Source: a bacterium (lineage in GTDB: Bacteria; UBP18; UBA7526). From it: DNA of 15,598 nucleotides. The notes below the pieces were generated by a model that saw only the letters and a program-made list of their open reading frames with translations, was not told the DNA's origin and did no database searches. Below are positions 1-6,284 of the stretch, piece by piece. Made by a program: the position numbers and the translations under genes. The stretch lies in the NCBI GenBank assembly GCA_018903055.1, contig JAHIPW010000123.1, forward strand, positions 1 to 15,598, given 5' to 3'. How positions within the stretch are numbered: position 1 is the stretch's first letter; each line of letters opens with the position of its first letter.

Positions 1-1
1 C

Positions 2-280
<279 letters not shown>

Positions 281-283
<3 letters not shown>

Positions 284-371
284 GAAAGTGTGAAAGTGGG
301 ACGGAGAAACGGGGACACGGGGAAAGGGAGAAAATCTCCGGTTCACCGGTTCACCGATTCACCGATTCAAA
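281..371. repeat. Three successive arrays of ~8-bp tandem repeats
   Basis: The spacer after enolase is built of 8-bp units in three families. Positions 281-296 hold TGAGAAAG and TGTGAAAG. Positions 301-332 hold ACGGAGAA, ACGGGGAC, ACGGGGAA and AGGGAGAA. Positions 340-371 hold GGTTCACC twice, then GATTCACC and GATTCAAA. The middle family recurs at 5672-5695. No gene is visible here. The enolase stop codon lies inside the first array. Confidence 0.85.
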
Positions 372-411
372 GAGAACGATGCTCAATGTAAAATAAAGGC
401 GGGGGAGTAAA

Positions 412-732
412 TTGGCGGAGAGAAAAGGCAAGCGTCCTTCTAAAGTAATTTTAATAGCCATTTTTTTATTAATCTTTTTTCTTGCTTATCTTTTTATCTC
501 TGGATATCTCGACCTGAGAAAGGTGGGCCAGAGATTGGCAAGAATAGAAGAGGAAAATAAAAAACTCGCTCGGGAGAATAAGAGACTAGAGGAAGAGATA
601 AAGGCCCTGGAAGGGGACCCCTTCTATATTGAAAAGATTGCCCGGGAAGAACTTGGGATGGTGAAGAAGGGCGAGATTGTCTATGAGATCATCTCTTCTG
701 AGGAACGTGAAAACGCGAATTCACGCGAATAA
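412..732 (+). CDS. Septum formation initiator (FtsB/DivIC family)
   Basis: This 106-residue bitopic membrane protein belongs to the FtsB/DivIC family, whose members form a divisome subcomplex with FtsL and FtsQ/DivIB. A short basic cytoplasmic tail (residues 1-11) precedes one transmembrane helix (about 12-31). A strongly charged heptad coiled coil follows (about 36-70). The family-typical end DPFYIEKIAREELGMVKKGE (about 69-88) is clear. The start is TTG with a strong GGGGGAG ribosome binding site 4 nt upstream (401-407). The gene sits between eno and tilS, matching both the eno-ftsB and divIC-tilS neighbourhoods of other bacteria. The last ~8 residues (RENANSRE) are encoded by a repeat unit, ACGCGAAT at 713-720 and 723-730, that continues past the stop, so the tail is probably acquired. 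Whether to call it ftsB or divIC cannot be decided from sequence. Confidence 0.85.
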   Translation: MAERKGKRPSKVILIAIFLLIFFLAYLFISGYLDLRKVGQRLARIEEENKKLARENKRLEEEIKALEGDPFYIEKIAREELGMVKKGEIVYEIISSEERENANSRE

Positions 733-757
733 AAAAGAGACGCTAATTATCGCGAAT
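713..757. repeat. CGCGAAT repeat spanning the ftsB-like stop codon
   Basis: Units ACGCGAAT (713-720), ACGCGAAT (723-730, period 10) and CGCGAAT (751-757) begin inside the 3' end of the division gene and run into the spacer. This shows the repeat extending into coding sequence. Confidence 0.7.
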
Positions 758-800
758 CTTAGAACATCTATTGGCAAACTTGAAGATTTAAATCATTAAT

Positions 801-829
801 TTGACAAAGATAAAAACCTGTGTTATATT
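801..829 (+). promoter_or_regulatory. Sigma-70 type promoter for the tRNA unit
   Basis: TTGACA (801-806, perfect -35) and TATATT (824-829, -10) are separated by exactly 17 bp, and TG at 821-822 gives an extended -10. Transcription would start near 836, only ~2 nt before the first base of the initiator tRNA at 838, so the 5' leader would be almost absent. This is the best promoter in the window. Confidence 0.85.
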
Positions 830-837
830 ATTACAAT

Positions 838-914
838 CGCGGGGTAGTGGAGTCAGGTACCACGTGAGGCTCATAACCTCAAGGTCCCCGGTTCAAATCC
901 GGGCCCCGCAACCA
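838..914 (+). tRNA. Initiator tRNA-fMet (anticodon CAU)
   Basis: This is a complete cloverleaf with encoded CCA (912-914). The acceptor pairs 839-844 with 904-909, while C838 opposite A910 is the C1xA72 mismatch that marks bacterial initiator tRNA. The D-stem is GTGG/CCAC (847-850/860-863). The anticodon stem is TGAGG/CCTCA (865-869/877-881) with loop CTCATAA and anticodon CAT at 872-874. The T-arm is CCCGG-TTCAAAT-CCGGG (887-903). The three G-C pairs expected at 29-31/39-41 are only two here, since pair 29-41 is A-T. Pair 11-24 is T-A rather than the purine-pyrimidine pair of E. coli initiator. Identity as initiator rests mainly on the 1-72 mismatch. Confidence 0.93.
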
Positions 915-941
915 AATTTTTGATGCTATCAAAAAATTTGG
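912..941. repeat. Spacer hairpin between tRNA genes
   Basis: CCAAATTTTTGAT (912-924) pairs with ATCAAAAAATTTGG (928-941) around a GCT loop, with one extra A. The arms include the CCA of the initiator tRNA and the first two G of the next tRNA, so the hairpin covers exactly the processing junction. It may help present the ends to RNase P and exonucleases, but that role is inferred. Confidence 0.7.
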
Positions 942-976
942 CGGTGTAGCTCAGTTGGATAGAGCAGTGAATTTCA

Positions 977-1083
977 CCCCGCACCAAACTTGGAGCCAGC
1001 ATAGCTCAGCTGGTTAGAGCAGCGGAATCATAATCCGCGTGTCGAAGGTTCGAATCCTTCTGCTGGCATAATTTGGTGCGGGG
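977..1083. repeat. Perfect 12-bp inverted repeat enclosing the inner tRNA
   Basis: CCCCGCACCAAA (977-988) is the exact reverse complement of TTTGGTGCGGGG (1072-1083). Between the arms lie linker CTTGGA (989-994), the inner tRNA (995-1068) and linker TAA (1069-1071). In RNA this would hold the two outer tRNA halves together, before or after removal of the inner tRNA. Arm 1 also resembles the initiator tRNA 3' end (CCCCGCAACCAAA at 904-916) with one A missing, hinting at an origin by recombination between tRNA ends. Confidence 0.9.
995..1068 (+). tRNA. tRNA with CAU anticodon (elongator Met or Ile2), nested inside another tRNA
   Basis: This is a complete cloverleaf. Acceptor GCCAGCA pairs with TGCTGGC (995-1001/1061-1067). 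The D-stem is GCTC/GAGC (1004-1007/1017-1020). Anticodon stem GCGGA/TCCGC (1022-1026/1034-1038) carries loop ATCATAA with anticodon CAT at 1029-1031. The variable loop is GTGTC and the T-arm GAAGG-TTCGAAT-CCTTC (1044-1060). A1068 is the discriminator. No CCA is encoded, unlike the two other tRNAs here, so it needs CCA addition. A CAU anticodon means elongator Met or the TilS substrate Ile2. Pairs 4-69 and 5-68 are A-T and G-C, not the C-G pairs E. coli TilS prefers, so Met is slightly favoured; tilS nearby argues the other way. Confidence 0.9.
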
Positions 1084-1129
1084 CAAGTAATCCCCGTGTC
1101 CGGGGTTCGAGTCCCTGCACCGCCACCAT

Positions 1130-1263
1130 GCGACCTATAAACGCAGAAGCGCAAGAACGCTAAGCCGCAAAATAATTCGCCAAGGCGCAAAAAAATAATT
1201 TGGCGTTTTTATTTTAAACTTTGGCAACTTGGCGTTTGGCGTCTCGGCGTTTGCCAGGTCGCC
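1130..1263. repeat. Long imperfect foldback repeat after the tRNA unit
   Basis: The left arm is made of short CGCAAGA/ACGCTAAG-like units and the right arm of complementary CTTGGCGTT-like units. Clear pairings are GCGACCT (1130-1136) with AGGTCGC (1256-1262), AAACGC (1139-1144) with GCGTTT (1247-1252), and AACGCTAAG with CTTGGCGTT. It begins directly after the tRNA CCA. Confidence 0.75.
1178..1215 (+). terminator. Possible rho-independent terminator of the tRNA unit
   Basis: CGCCAA (1178-1183) pairs with TTGGCG (1200-1205), followed by TTTTTATTTT (1206-1215). It lies at the centre of the larger foldback repeat, so the resemblance to a terminator may be incidental. Confidence 0.4.
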
Positions 1264-1271
1264 TTTCTTGT

Positions 1272-1374
1272 AGTATCGGACTGAAATTCCGATACTTGAT
1301 TAAATAGATTAAAAACAGATTACACAGATTAGTTAGGTTTATCTATGTAATCATCTTTAAAAATCTGTGGAATC
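1272..1374. repeat. Hairpin plus near-perfect inverted repeat upstream of tilS
   Basis: AGTATCGGA (1272-1280) and TCCGATACT (1288-1296) form a 9-bp stem around a 7-nt loop. Then GATTACACAGATT (1318-1330) and AATCTGTGGAATC (1362-1374) form an inverted repeat with one mismatch. No promoter or ribosome binding site for tilS is convincing in this stretch. Confidence 0.75.
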
Positions 1375-1407
1375 AGATTCCGAGCATAGCGAAGATATCT
1401 TGTAAAA

Positions 1408-2847
1408 ATGCTTAAAGAGAAAGTAAGAGAAACCATAAAGAAATTCGGAATGCTCTCTTCTGGAGACAGAGTGGTAGTTGGGGTCTCGGGAGGTCCAGAC
1501 TCCGTTGCTCTATTGCATATATTAAAAGAACTGACCCCCCCATTCAAGATTTCTCTATCTATTGCTCATCTGAATCACAGATTCAGGGGCAGGGATTCGG
1601 ATAGGGATGCGGGATACGTTCAAGAATTGGCCAAAAGATTGAACCTTCCCGTCATTGTGGAATCCAGAGATGTTCCGGCCTTCATTAAAGAAGAGGGCCT
1701 CTCTCCAGAGGATGGGGCAAGAAGGGCAAGATATGATTTCTTCGCGCGGGTAGCGAAGCAGATAAAAGCAGACAAGATTGCCCTGGGCCATAATGCAGAT
1801 GATCAGGCAGAGACGGTTCTCATGAGGCTTCTGCGCGGTTCGGGAAGGGAAGGTTTGAGTGGCATTCCCCCTATAAGGAAGTTAAAAGTAAAAAGTAAAA
1901 AGTTAGAAGTAGAAATTATTAGGCCCTTGATTGAAACAACGAGGGAAGAGATTAAGAAGTATTTAAAAGAAAATAGAATTAAGAGTCGTCTCGACGCCTC
2001 AAATATAGAGCCGGTCTACCTACGCAATAGGATAAGACTAAAACTCTTACCCCTTCTTACCAAGTATAATCCAAATATCAAATCGGTATTGGTACGCACT
2101 GCCCAGCTTTTAAGAGAAGAGGATCGCTATTTAGAAGGAATTGTCAATAGACACCTCAAGCAGGTGATAAACAGGAGAGGGGAAGAGAAGATTACATTGG
2201 ATATTATTAAACTCTCATCCCTTTCTTCTCCCATCCAAAGACGCCTCCTGAGAGAATCCGTGGGATTGATAAAAGGTAATAAACTCGACATCAATCATGC
2301 GCATATAGATGATATACTTGACCTATTAAAGGCAAGAGGAAGAGCCTCCTTAGATCTACCAGGAAATATTCTGGTTACTAAGGAGTATAGAAGACTATCC
2401 ATAGGCTTTAAGAAAGAAAAAAAGGTTTCTTCCTTTAACTATTTCTTAAAAGTGCCTGGAATTACCAAGATTCCTGAGATTGGCTTCTCCTTCCGGGCTA
2501 AAATCCTAAAGGGGAGACCGAAGACATTGAAGGAGGATTCACCCCGCCCCTCTTCAGGGGAGCGGGGTTCAAAGGAGAAGGCCTACTTCGATTACCAGAG
2601 ACTAAAGGCCCCTTTATTCTTGCGCAATAGGGAAGAAGGGGATCGCTTTCAACCTTTGGGCATGAGAGGGAGTAAGAAGTTGAAGGACTTCTTCATGGAC
2701 GAGAAGATACCTCTCAAGGAAAGGGAGAGGACATCCTTGCTTCTTAGTGGAAAGGAGATTATCTGGGTAGTTGGCCAGCGCATATCAGATAAGGCAAAGG
2801 TCACCAATAAAACAAAGAAAGTGTTGATGGTAGAGGTGAAAGAATGA
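1408..2847 (+). CDS. tilS: tRNA(Ile)-lysidine synthetase
   Basis: TilS uses ATP and lysine to convert the wobble C of tRNA-Ile(CAU) to lysidine, so that it reads AUA. The PP-loop ATPase motif SGGPDS is at residues 27-32, followed by HLNHRFRG, the HNADDQAETVLMRLLRGSG block (near 130-148) and the GIPPIR...IIRPLIE segment. The C-terminal TilS domain (about 395-470) carries FLRNREEGDRFQPLGM and KLKDFFMDEKIP. At 479 residues it is somewhat long, and two stretches look like inserted repeat DNA (residues 158-169 and 378-390). The start ATG has no clear Shine-Dalgarno sequence, but it places the first motif at the family-typical distance. The stop overlaps the hpt start (ATGA), so the two are translationally coupled. 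A CAU tRNA, the possible substrate class, lies ~340 nt upstream. Confidence 0.95.
   Translation: MLKEKVRETIKKFGMLSSGDRVVVGVSGGPDSVALLHILKELTPPFKISLSIAHLNHRFRGRDSDRDAGYVQELAKRLNLPVIVESRDVPAFIKEEGLSPEDGARRARYDFFARVAKQIKADKIALGHNADDQAETVLMRLLRGSGREGLSGIPPIRKLKVKSKKLEVEIIRPLIETTREEIKKYLKENRIKSRLDASNIEPVYLRNRIRLKLLPLLTKYNPNIKSVLVRTAQLLREEDRYLEGIVNRHLKQVINRRGEEKITLDIIKLSSLSSPIQRRLLRESVGLIKGNKLDINHAHIDDILDLLKARGRASLDLPGNILVTKEYRRLSIGFKKEKKVSSFNYFLKVPGITKIPEIGFSFRAKILKGRPKTLKEDSPRPSSGERGSKEKAYFDYQRLKAPLFLRNREEGDRFQPLGMRGSKKLKDFFMDEKIPLKERERTSLLLSGKEIIWVVGQRISDKAKVTNKTKKVLMVEVKE
1881..1914. repeat. In-frame AAAGT-type repeat inside tilS
   Basis: The run TTAAAAGTAAAAAGTAAAAA and neighbouring GTTAGAAGTAGAA encode residues 158-169 (KLKVKSKKLEVE), exactly between the conserved GIPPIR and IIRPLIE segments. 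The same AAGTAAAAAGTAA word occurs in the 6285-6618 spacer. It looks like intergenic repeat sequence accommodated in a surface loop. Confidence 0.6.
2541..2568. repeat. GC-rich palindromic insert inside tilS
   Basis: ACCCCGC (2541-2547) pairs with GCGGGGT (2562-2568), with CCC and GGG pairing further in and a small bulge and loop. It encodes residues 378-388 (SPRPSSGERGS) in a variable linker before the C-terminal domain. The composition (GC palindrome, Pro/Ser/Gly/Arg) differs from its Lys/Ile-rich surroundings, resembling in-frame palindromic elements known from Rickettsia. Confidence 0.65.
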
Positions 2848-3392
2848 AGCCCAAGATAGTAGAGGATATTCTGATATCCGAAGAAGCGATTCAGAAGAAG
2901 ATCCGGGAGCTAGGAAGGAAAATATCCAAAGATTATAGCGGAAAAAAACTGGTCATCGTGGCCATTATGAGGGGAGCCATGCTCTTCTTGGCCGACCTGG
3001 TGCGCCACATCTCTGTTCCGGCAGCAATAGACTTCATGTTCGTCACCAGCTACAAAAAGGCCTCCAAATCAAGTGGGGCGATAAGGATTATCAAGGACCT
3101 AAAAGAGGATATTGAGGATAAGTATGTCTTAATCGTTGAGGATATTGTTGATACCGGTCTTACCTTCTCTTATCTTAAGAAATATTTAAAGGCCCATAAC
3201 CCAAAGAGCATTAAAATCTGTACCCTTCTTGATAAGCCCTCACGACGTCTGATAAAGGTGAAGCCGAACTATGTAGGCTTCACCATTCCCGATGAGTTCG
3301 TGGTGGGCTATGGATTGGATTATTTAGAGTTATACAGAAATCTTCCCTATATCGCCACCCTAACGGATAAGGCAAAGGAAAGACTGAAATAG
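2844..3392 (+). CDS. hpt: Hypoxanthine (guanine) phosphoribosyltransferase
   Basis: This enzyme joins hypoxanthine or guanine with PRPP to make IMP or GMP (purine salvage, cytosol). The 182 residues are the usual bacterial length. The type I PRTase PRPP loop LIVEDIVDTGLTFSYL is at residues 96-111, the AIMRGAMLFLADL loop near 40-53, and the hood segment IPDEFVVGYGLDY at 148-160. It starts at ATG overlapping the tilS stop, with GAGGTG 5 nt upstream (2833-2838), so tilS-hpt is one transcript. tilS-hpt-ftsH is a widely conserved gene order. Related PRTases such as Gpt or PyrR differ in the hood and PRPP loop, so the assignment is firm. Confidence 0.95.
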   Translation: MKPKIVEDILISEEAIQKKIRELGRKISKDYSGKKLVIVAIMRGAMLFLADLVRHISVPAAIDFMFVTSYKKASKSSGAIRIIKDLKEDIEDKYVLIVEDIVDTGLTFSYLKKYLKAHNPKSIKICTLLDKPSRRLIKVKPNYVGFTIPDEFVVGYGLDYLELYRNLPYIATLTDKAKERLK

Positions 3393-3740
3393 TTGCTTAA
3401 TGAAGTCCCGATACCTCAAAATATGCTATTATTAGGATTCCAGAAAACTAAAGGTATAGAAACTGGTTTACCCCGTTTAGACTCTAATCTACCAACATGT
3501 AAGAATAAATAATCCATTTGGAGTCGGTATCAAAACTATTAGAAAAATTACAGAACGATATTTGAGAGTCTAACGGGGTTTAACGTTTTTGAAACTCGTA
3601 TCGAGGCTTGAATCTGGAAGCTCGAGGCTGGATTGTGCTAAAGAAAGGGAAGAAAATCGAGCATCGAGTCTCTACAACGAGCATCGATACGAGCATCGAC
3701 AACAACAAACTTTTGAAGTGTTTTCTATCTCTAACGGGAT
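3393..3740. repeat. Spacer before ftsH: inverted repeat and GAGCATCGA repeats, no gene
   Basis: CCCCGTTTAGACTCTAA (3471-3487) and TTGAGAGTCTAACGGGG (3562-3578) form an inverted repeat with a small indel and mismatch and a ~74-nt loop. GAGCATCGA occurs at 3659-3667, 3679-3687 and 3691-3699. TCTAACGGG occurs again at 3729-3737 and 3752-3760, the latter running into the ftsH start codon. I see no convincing promoter or small gene. Confidence 0.75.
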
Positions 3741-3760
3741 AAAAAAGGAGGTCTAACGGG

Positions 3761-5584
3761 ATGAATAAAGCTTCAAAATTTACTAAATCCATCGGTTTTT
3801 GGCTTCTTTTGGCCCTCATCATCGCTTTCTTCTATCAAGCCCAGAAGACAAAAGTCTCCCCTATCGAAACCTTGTATTACTCTGTTTTTATAGAGAAGGT
3901 GAATAAGGGAGAGGTCCAGGAAGTGACCATTATGGAGAACAACATCGAGGGGAGACTGAGGGATGAGACGAGGTTCAGGACCTATACCCCCTATCAGGAT
4001 CCAAAGCTCGCTGAGACATTACAGGCCAAAGGGGTAAGGATCATTGGCAAGCCCCCCACACAATGGAAAACCCTTTTATGGAATGTTCTTCCCTTTATCG
4101 TAGTATTTGGTCTTCTCTGGTTCTTCCTTTTCCGTCGGGTAGAGGGAGCGGGAAAGCAGGCCATGTCCTTCGGTCAGTCAAAGGCCAAATTACATACCGA
4201 GCCCAAGACAAAGATTACTTTCAAGGATGTTGCGGGATGCGATGAGGCAAAGGAAGAATTAAAGGAGGTCATCGAGTTCTTAAAGGACTCCAAGAAGTTT
4301 CAGAGATTAGGAGGGAAGATCCCCCAAGGAGTACTCTTAATGGGTCCCCCGGGAACGGGAAAGACCCTCTTAGCCAAGGCAGTAGCCGGTGAGGCCGGGG
4401 TTCCTTTCTTCTCTATTAGCGGTTCGGACTTTGTTGAGATGTTTGTCGGAGTCGGTGCGAGCAGAGTCCGTTCTCTATTTCAGCAAGGGAAGAAGAACGC
4501 TCCTTCCATAATCTTCATCGATGAGATAGATGCTGTGGGAAGGCAGAGGTTCGCGGGATTGGGAGGAGGCCATGATGAAAGAGAACAGACACTGAATCAG
4601 TTATTCGTTGAGATGGATGGCTTTGATCCCAATGAGGGTATCATCCTAATCGCAGCCACTAACCGACCGGACGTTTTAGACCCGGCATTGTTGCGACCGG
4701 GTCGTTTCGATCGGCGCATTGTTGTCGATCGACCAGACATAAATGGAAGGGAGGCCATATTAAAGGTACATACCAGGAAAATTCCCCTGGCTAAGGATGC
4801 GGACCTCAAGGTCATCGCTCGCCGAACTCCGGGATTCTCTGGAGCGGATCTGGCTAATGTGGCCAATGAGGCCGCACTTCTGGCGGCCAGGAAGAATAGG
4901 AAGCAGGTGACCATGGAGGAGGTCGAGGAGTCCATAGATCGGGTCATGGCCGGTCCGGAGAGAAAGTCAATGGTAATCAGCACTGAAGAGAAGAAAATAA
5001 TCGCTTATCACGAATCGGGCCATGCTCTCTTAGCTCTTCTAATACCAGAGGCCGATCCCCTACATAAGGTATCCATCCTGCCTCGTGGTCTGGCCCTGGG
5101 TTATACCATTACCCCGCCCATAGAGGATCGATACATCTCCACTAAGAAAAAATTAATGGCTGAAATTGCCAAGACCTTAGGTGGCCGGGCAAGTGAGGAG
5201 ATCGTTTTTAATGAGGTATCGACCGGTGCCCAGTCCGACCTGCGGGTGGTTACGGATGAGGCACGGAGGATGGTGACCAGGTATGGAATGAGTGAGAAAC
5301 TAGGCCACCTTACCTTTGGTAGGCCACATGAGCAGATATTTTTGGGACGAGATATAACAGAGGAGAAGGATTATAGCGAGGAGACTGCCCGGGCCATAGA
5401 TCGGGAGGTGCGCAAGATTGTGGATGAGTGTTATGCCCGAGCCAAAGAACTACTAAAGAAAAATAAGAAGAAGCTTTCACTCTTGGCTGAGACTCTGTTG
5501 GAGAGAGAGGTCATGGATGGGGAAGAGGTGGCCCAGTTGGTAGGAATTAAGAAGGAATTCCCTAAGAAGAAAGTGAGCAGATGA
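3761..5584 (+). CDS. ftsH: ATP-dependent zinc metalloprotease FtsH
   Basis: FtsH is the membrane-anchored AAA+ protease that degrades misassembled membrane proteins and selected regulators. Two transmembrane helices (about 12-25 and 105-124) flank an ~80-residue periplasmic domain. The AAA+ module has Walker A GPPGTGKT (195-202), pore loop MFVGVGA (227-233), Walker B IIFIDEID (250-257) and the SRH with LLRPGRFDR (310-318, two putative arginine fingers). The zinc site is HESGH (417-421) with Asp493 in [10 protein letters not shown] as third ligand. At 607 residues it is full length with all catalytic residues present. The start ATG has a strong GGAGGT 8 nt upstream (3747-3752). It stands alone between two long spacers but in the conserved place after tilS-hpt. 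Confidence 0.98.
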   Translation: MNKASKFTKSIGFWLLLALIIAFFYQAQKTKVSPIETLYYSVFIEKVNKGEVQEVTIMENNIEGRLRDETRFRTYTPYQDPKLAETLQAKGVRIIGKPPTQWKTLLWNVLPFIVVFGLLWFFLFRRVEGAGKQAMSFGQSKAKLHTEPKTKITFKDVAGCDEAKEELKEVIEFLKDSKKFQRLGGKIPQGVLLMGPPGTGKTLLAKAVAGEAGVPFFSISGSDFVEMFVGVGASRVRSLFQQGKKNAPSIIFIDEIDAVGRQRFAGLGGGHDEREQTLNQLFVEMDGFDPNEGIILIAATNRPDVLDPALLRPGRFDRRIVVDRPDINGREAILKVHTRKIPLAKDADLKVIARRTPGFSGADLANVANEAALLAARKNRKQVTMEEVEESIDRVMAGPERKSMVISTEEKKIIAYHESGHALLALLIPEADPLHKVSILPRGLALGYTITPPIEDRYISTKKKLMAEIAKTLGGRASEEIVFNEVSTGAQSDLRVVTDEARRMVTRYGMSEKLGHLTFGRPHEQIFLGRDITEEKDYSEETARAIDREVRKIVDECYARAKELLKKNKKKLSLLAETLLEREVMDGEEVAQLVGIKKEFPKKKVSR

Positions 5585-5669
5585 GCCCCGAAGGACAAGC
5601 CTACGGGGCAGGCAAGTGGGAAAGTGAGCTCCGAAGGACAAGCCTACGGGGCAGGCAGGTGGGAAACTG
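5584..5669. repeat. Two tandem 43-bp copies of a hairpin repeat
   Basis: Copies at 5584-5626 and 5627-5669 are identical except for three bases. Each folds: GCCCCG (5585-5590) with CGGGGC (5604-5609), then AGG with CCT, separated by an A-A mismatch. In copy 2 one C becomes T, turning a C-G pair into T-G, so the stem survives. The first base overlaps the ftsH stop codon. ACGGAGAA/TCGGGGAA/ACGGGGCG units follow at 5672-5695, the same family as at 301-332. Confidence 0.85.
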
Positions 5670-5729
5670 AAACGGAGAATCGGGGAAACGGGGCGAAGAA
5701 AGAAATCGCTAGTCAATAGTCGGTGAATA

Positions 5730-6284
5730 GTGAATAAGAAGGTAATTGCTAAAGCGGTTCAAGAAATTTTAAAAGCGATAGGTGAGAACCCCAAACGAAA
5801 GGGTTTAGTAGATACTCCCAAGAGGGTGGCAGAGCTCTATAGCGAGATATTTTCTGGGATTGGAAAGGATGCCAGGAAGGTCCTCACCCTTGCTCCCATA
5901 CAGCATGATGAACTGGTTCTGGTCAAGGACATCCCCCTCTATTCTATGTGCGAGCATCACCTCCTCCCCTTCTATGGGAGGGTCCATCTTGCCTATATCC
6001 CTGGTGGAGGGAGGGTAACCGGATTATCCAAACTGGCCCGGGTAGTGGATATCCTATCCAAGAAGCCCCAGATGCAGGAGAGGCTCACCAAGGAAATCGC
6101 AGATACTATTATGGATACTCTAAGACCCCAGGGGGTCTTAGTGATAGTAGAGGCCGAACATCTCTGCATGATCATCAGGGGGATAAAGAAGCCGGGCTCA
6201 GTAACCATCACCTCTGCGGTAAGAGGGGTCTTCAGGAAGAGGACCGCTGCCCGAGCAGAAGCCCTGATGTTGATTAGGGGCTAA
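5730..6284 (+). CDS. folE: GTP cyclohydrolase I (type IA)
   Basis: FolE converts GTP to 7,8-dihydroneopterin triphosphate, the first step of folate (and pterin) synthesis. The 184-residue protein has the zinc site CEHHLLPF (Cys74, His77) and Cys146 in EAEHLCM, plus [10 protein letters not shown] (98-107) and [16 protein letters not shown] (132-147). The usual N-terminal helix motif [15 protein letters not shown] is at 20-34. The start is GTG; an in-frame TGA at 5724-5726 rules out anything further upstream. Its ribosome binding site is weak (GGTGA, 3 nt away) and lies in repeat-like AATAGTGAAT sequence, so translation may be inefficient. folP follows after a 334-nt spacer, making this a small folate cluster. 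Confidence 0.96.
   Translation: MNKKVIAKAVQEILKAIGENPKRKGLVDTPKRVAELYSEIFSGIGKDARKVLTLAPIQHDELVLVKDIPLYSMCEHHLLPFYGRVHLAYIPGGGRVTGLSKLARVVDILSKKPQMQERLTKEIADTIMDTLRPQGVLVIVEAEHLCMIIRGIKKPGSVTITSAVRGVFRKRTAARAEALMLIRG

Larger units (their letters stand above)
940..1128 (+). tRNA. Interrupted tRNA (probable tRNA-Arg(UCU)) with another tRNA nested in its anticodon loop
   Basis: Two halves of one tRNA flank an intervening segment. The 5' half (940-975) has acceptor GGCGGTG (940-946), TA, and D-stem GCTC/GAGC (949-952/962-965) with D-loop AGTTGGATA. The 3' half has variable loop GTGTC (1096-1100), T-arm CGGGG-TTCGAGT-CCCTG (1101-1117), acceptor CACCGCC (1118-1124), A73 and encoded CCA (1126-1128). 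All seven acceptor pairs are Watson-Crick across ~170 nt, which ties the halves together. Joining 972-975 to 1088-1090 gives loop TTTCTAA, anticodon TCT, a 77-nt product and a 112-nt intervening segment (976-1087); A20 in the D-loop fits arginine identity. The problem is the anticodon stem: GTGAA (967-971) against TCCCC (1091-1095) makes only three of five pairs. Other joins give TGT or TCA. It could be a split or intron-bearing tRNA, or a pseudogene broken by insertion. Confidence 0.6.

Noticed and set aside
976-1087. Group I or group II intron in the outer tRNA
   Set aside because: The segment is only ~112 nt and is almost entirely the inner tRNA plus a 12-bp stem; no intron core elements are visible.
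940-1128. Circularly permuted tRNA (3' half before 5' half)
   Set aside because: The acceptor and D-arm lie in the 5' segment and the T-arm and CCA in the 3' segment, the normal order; ACCCCGCACCA near 976-986 lacks a T-arm in front.
3659-3699. CRISPR-like array from GAGCATCGA repeats
   Set aside because: Repeats are 9 bp with 3-11 nt spacing, far too short, and no cas genes are present.
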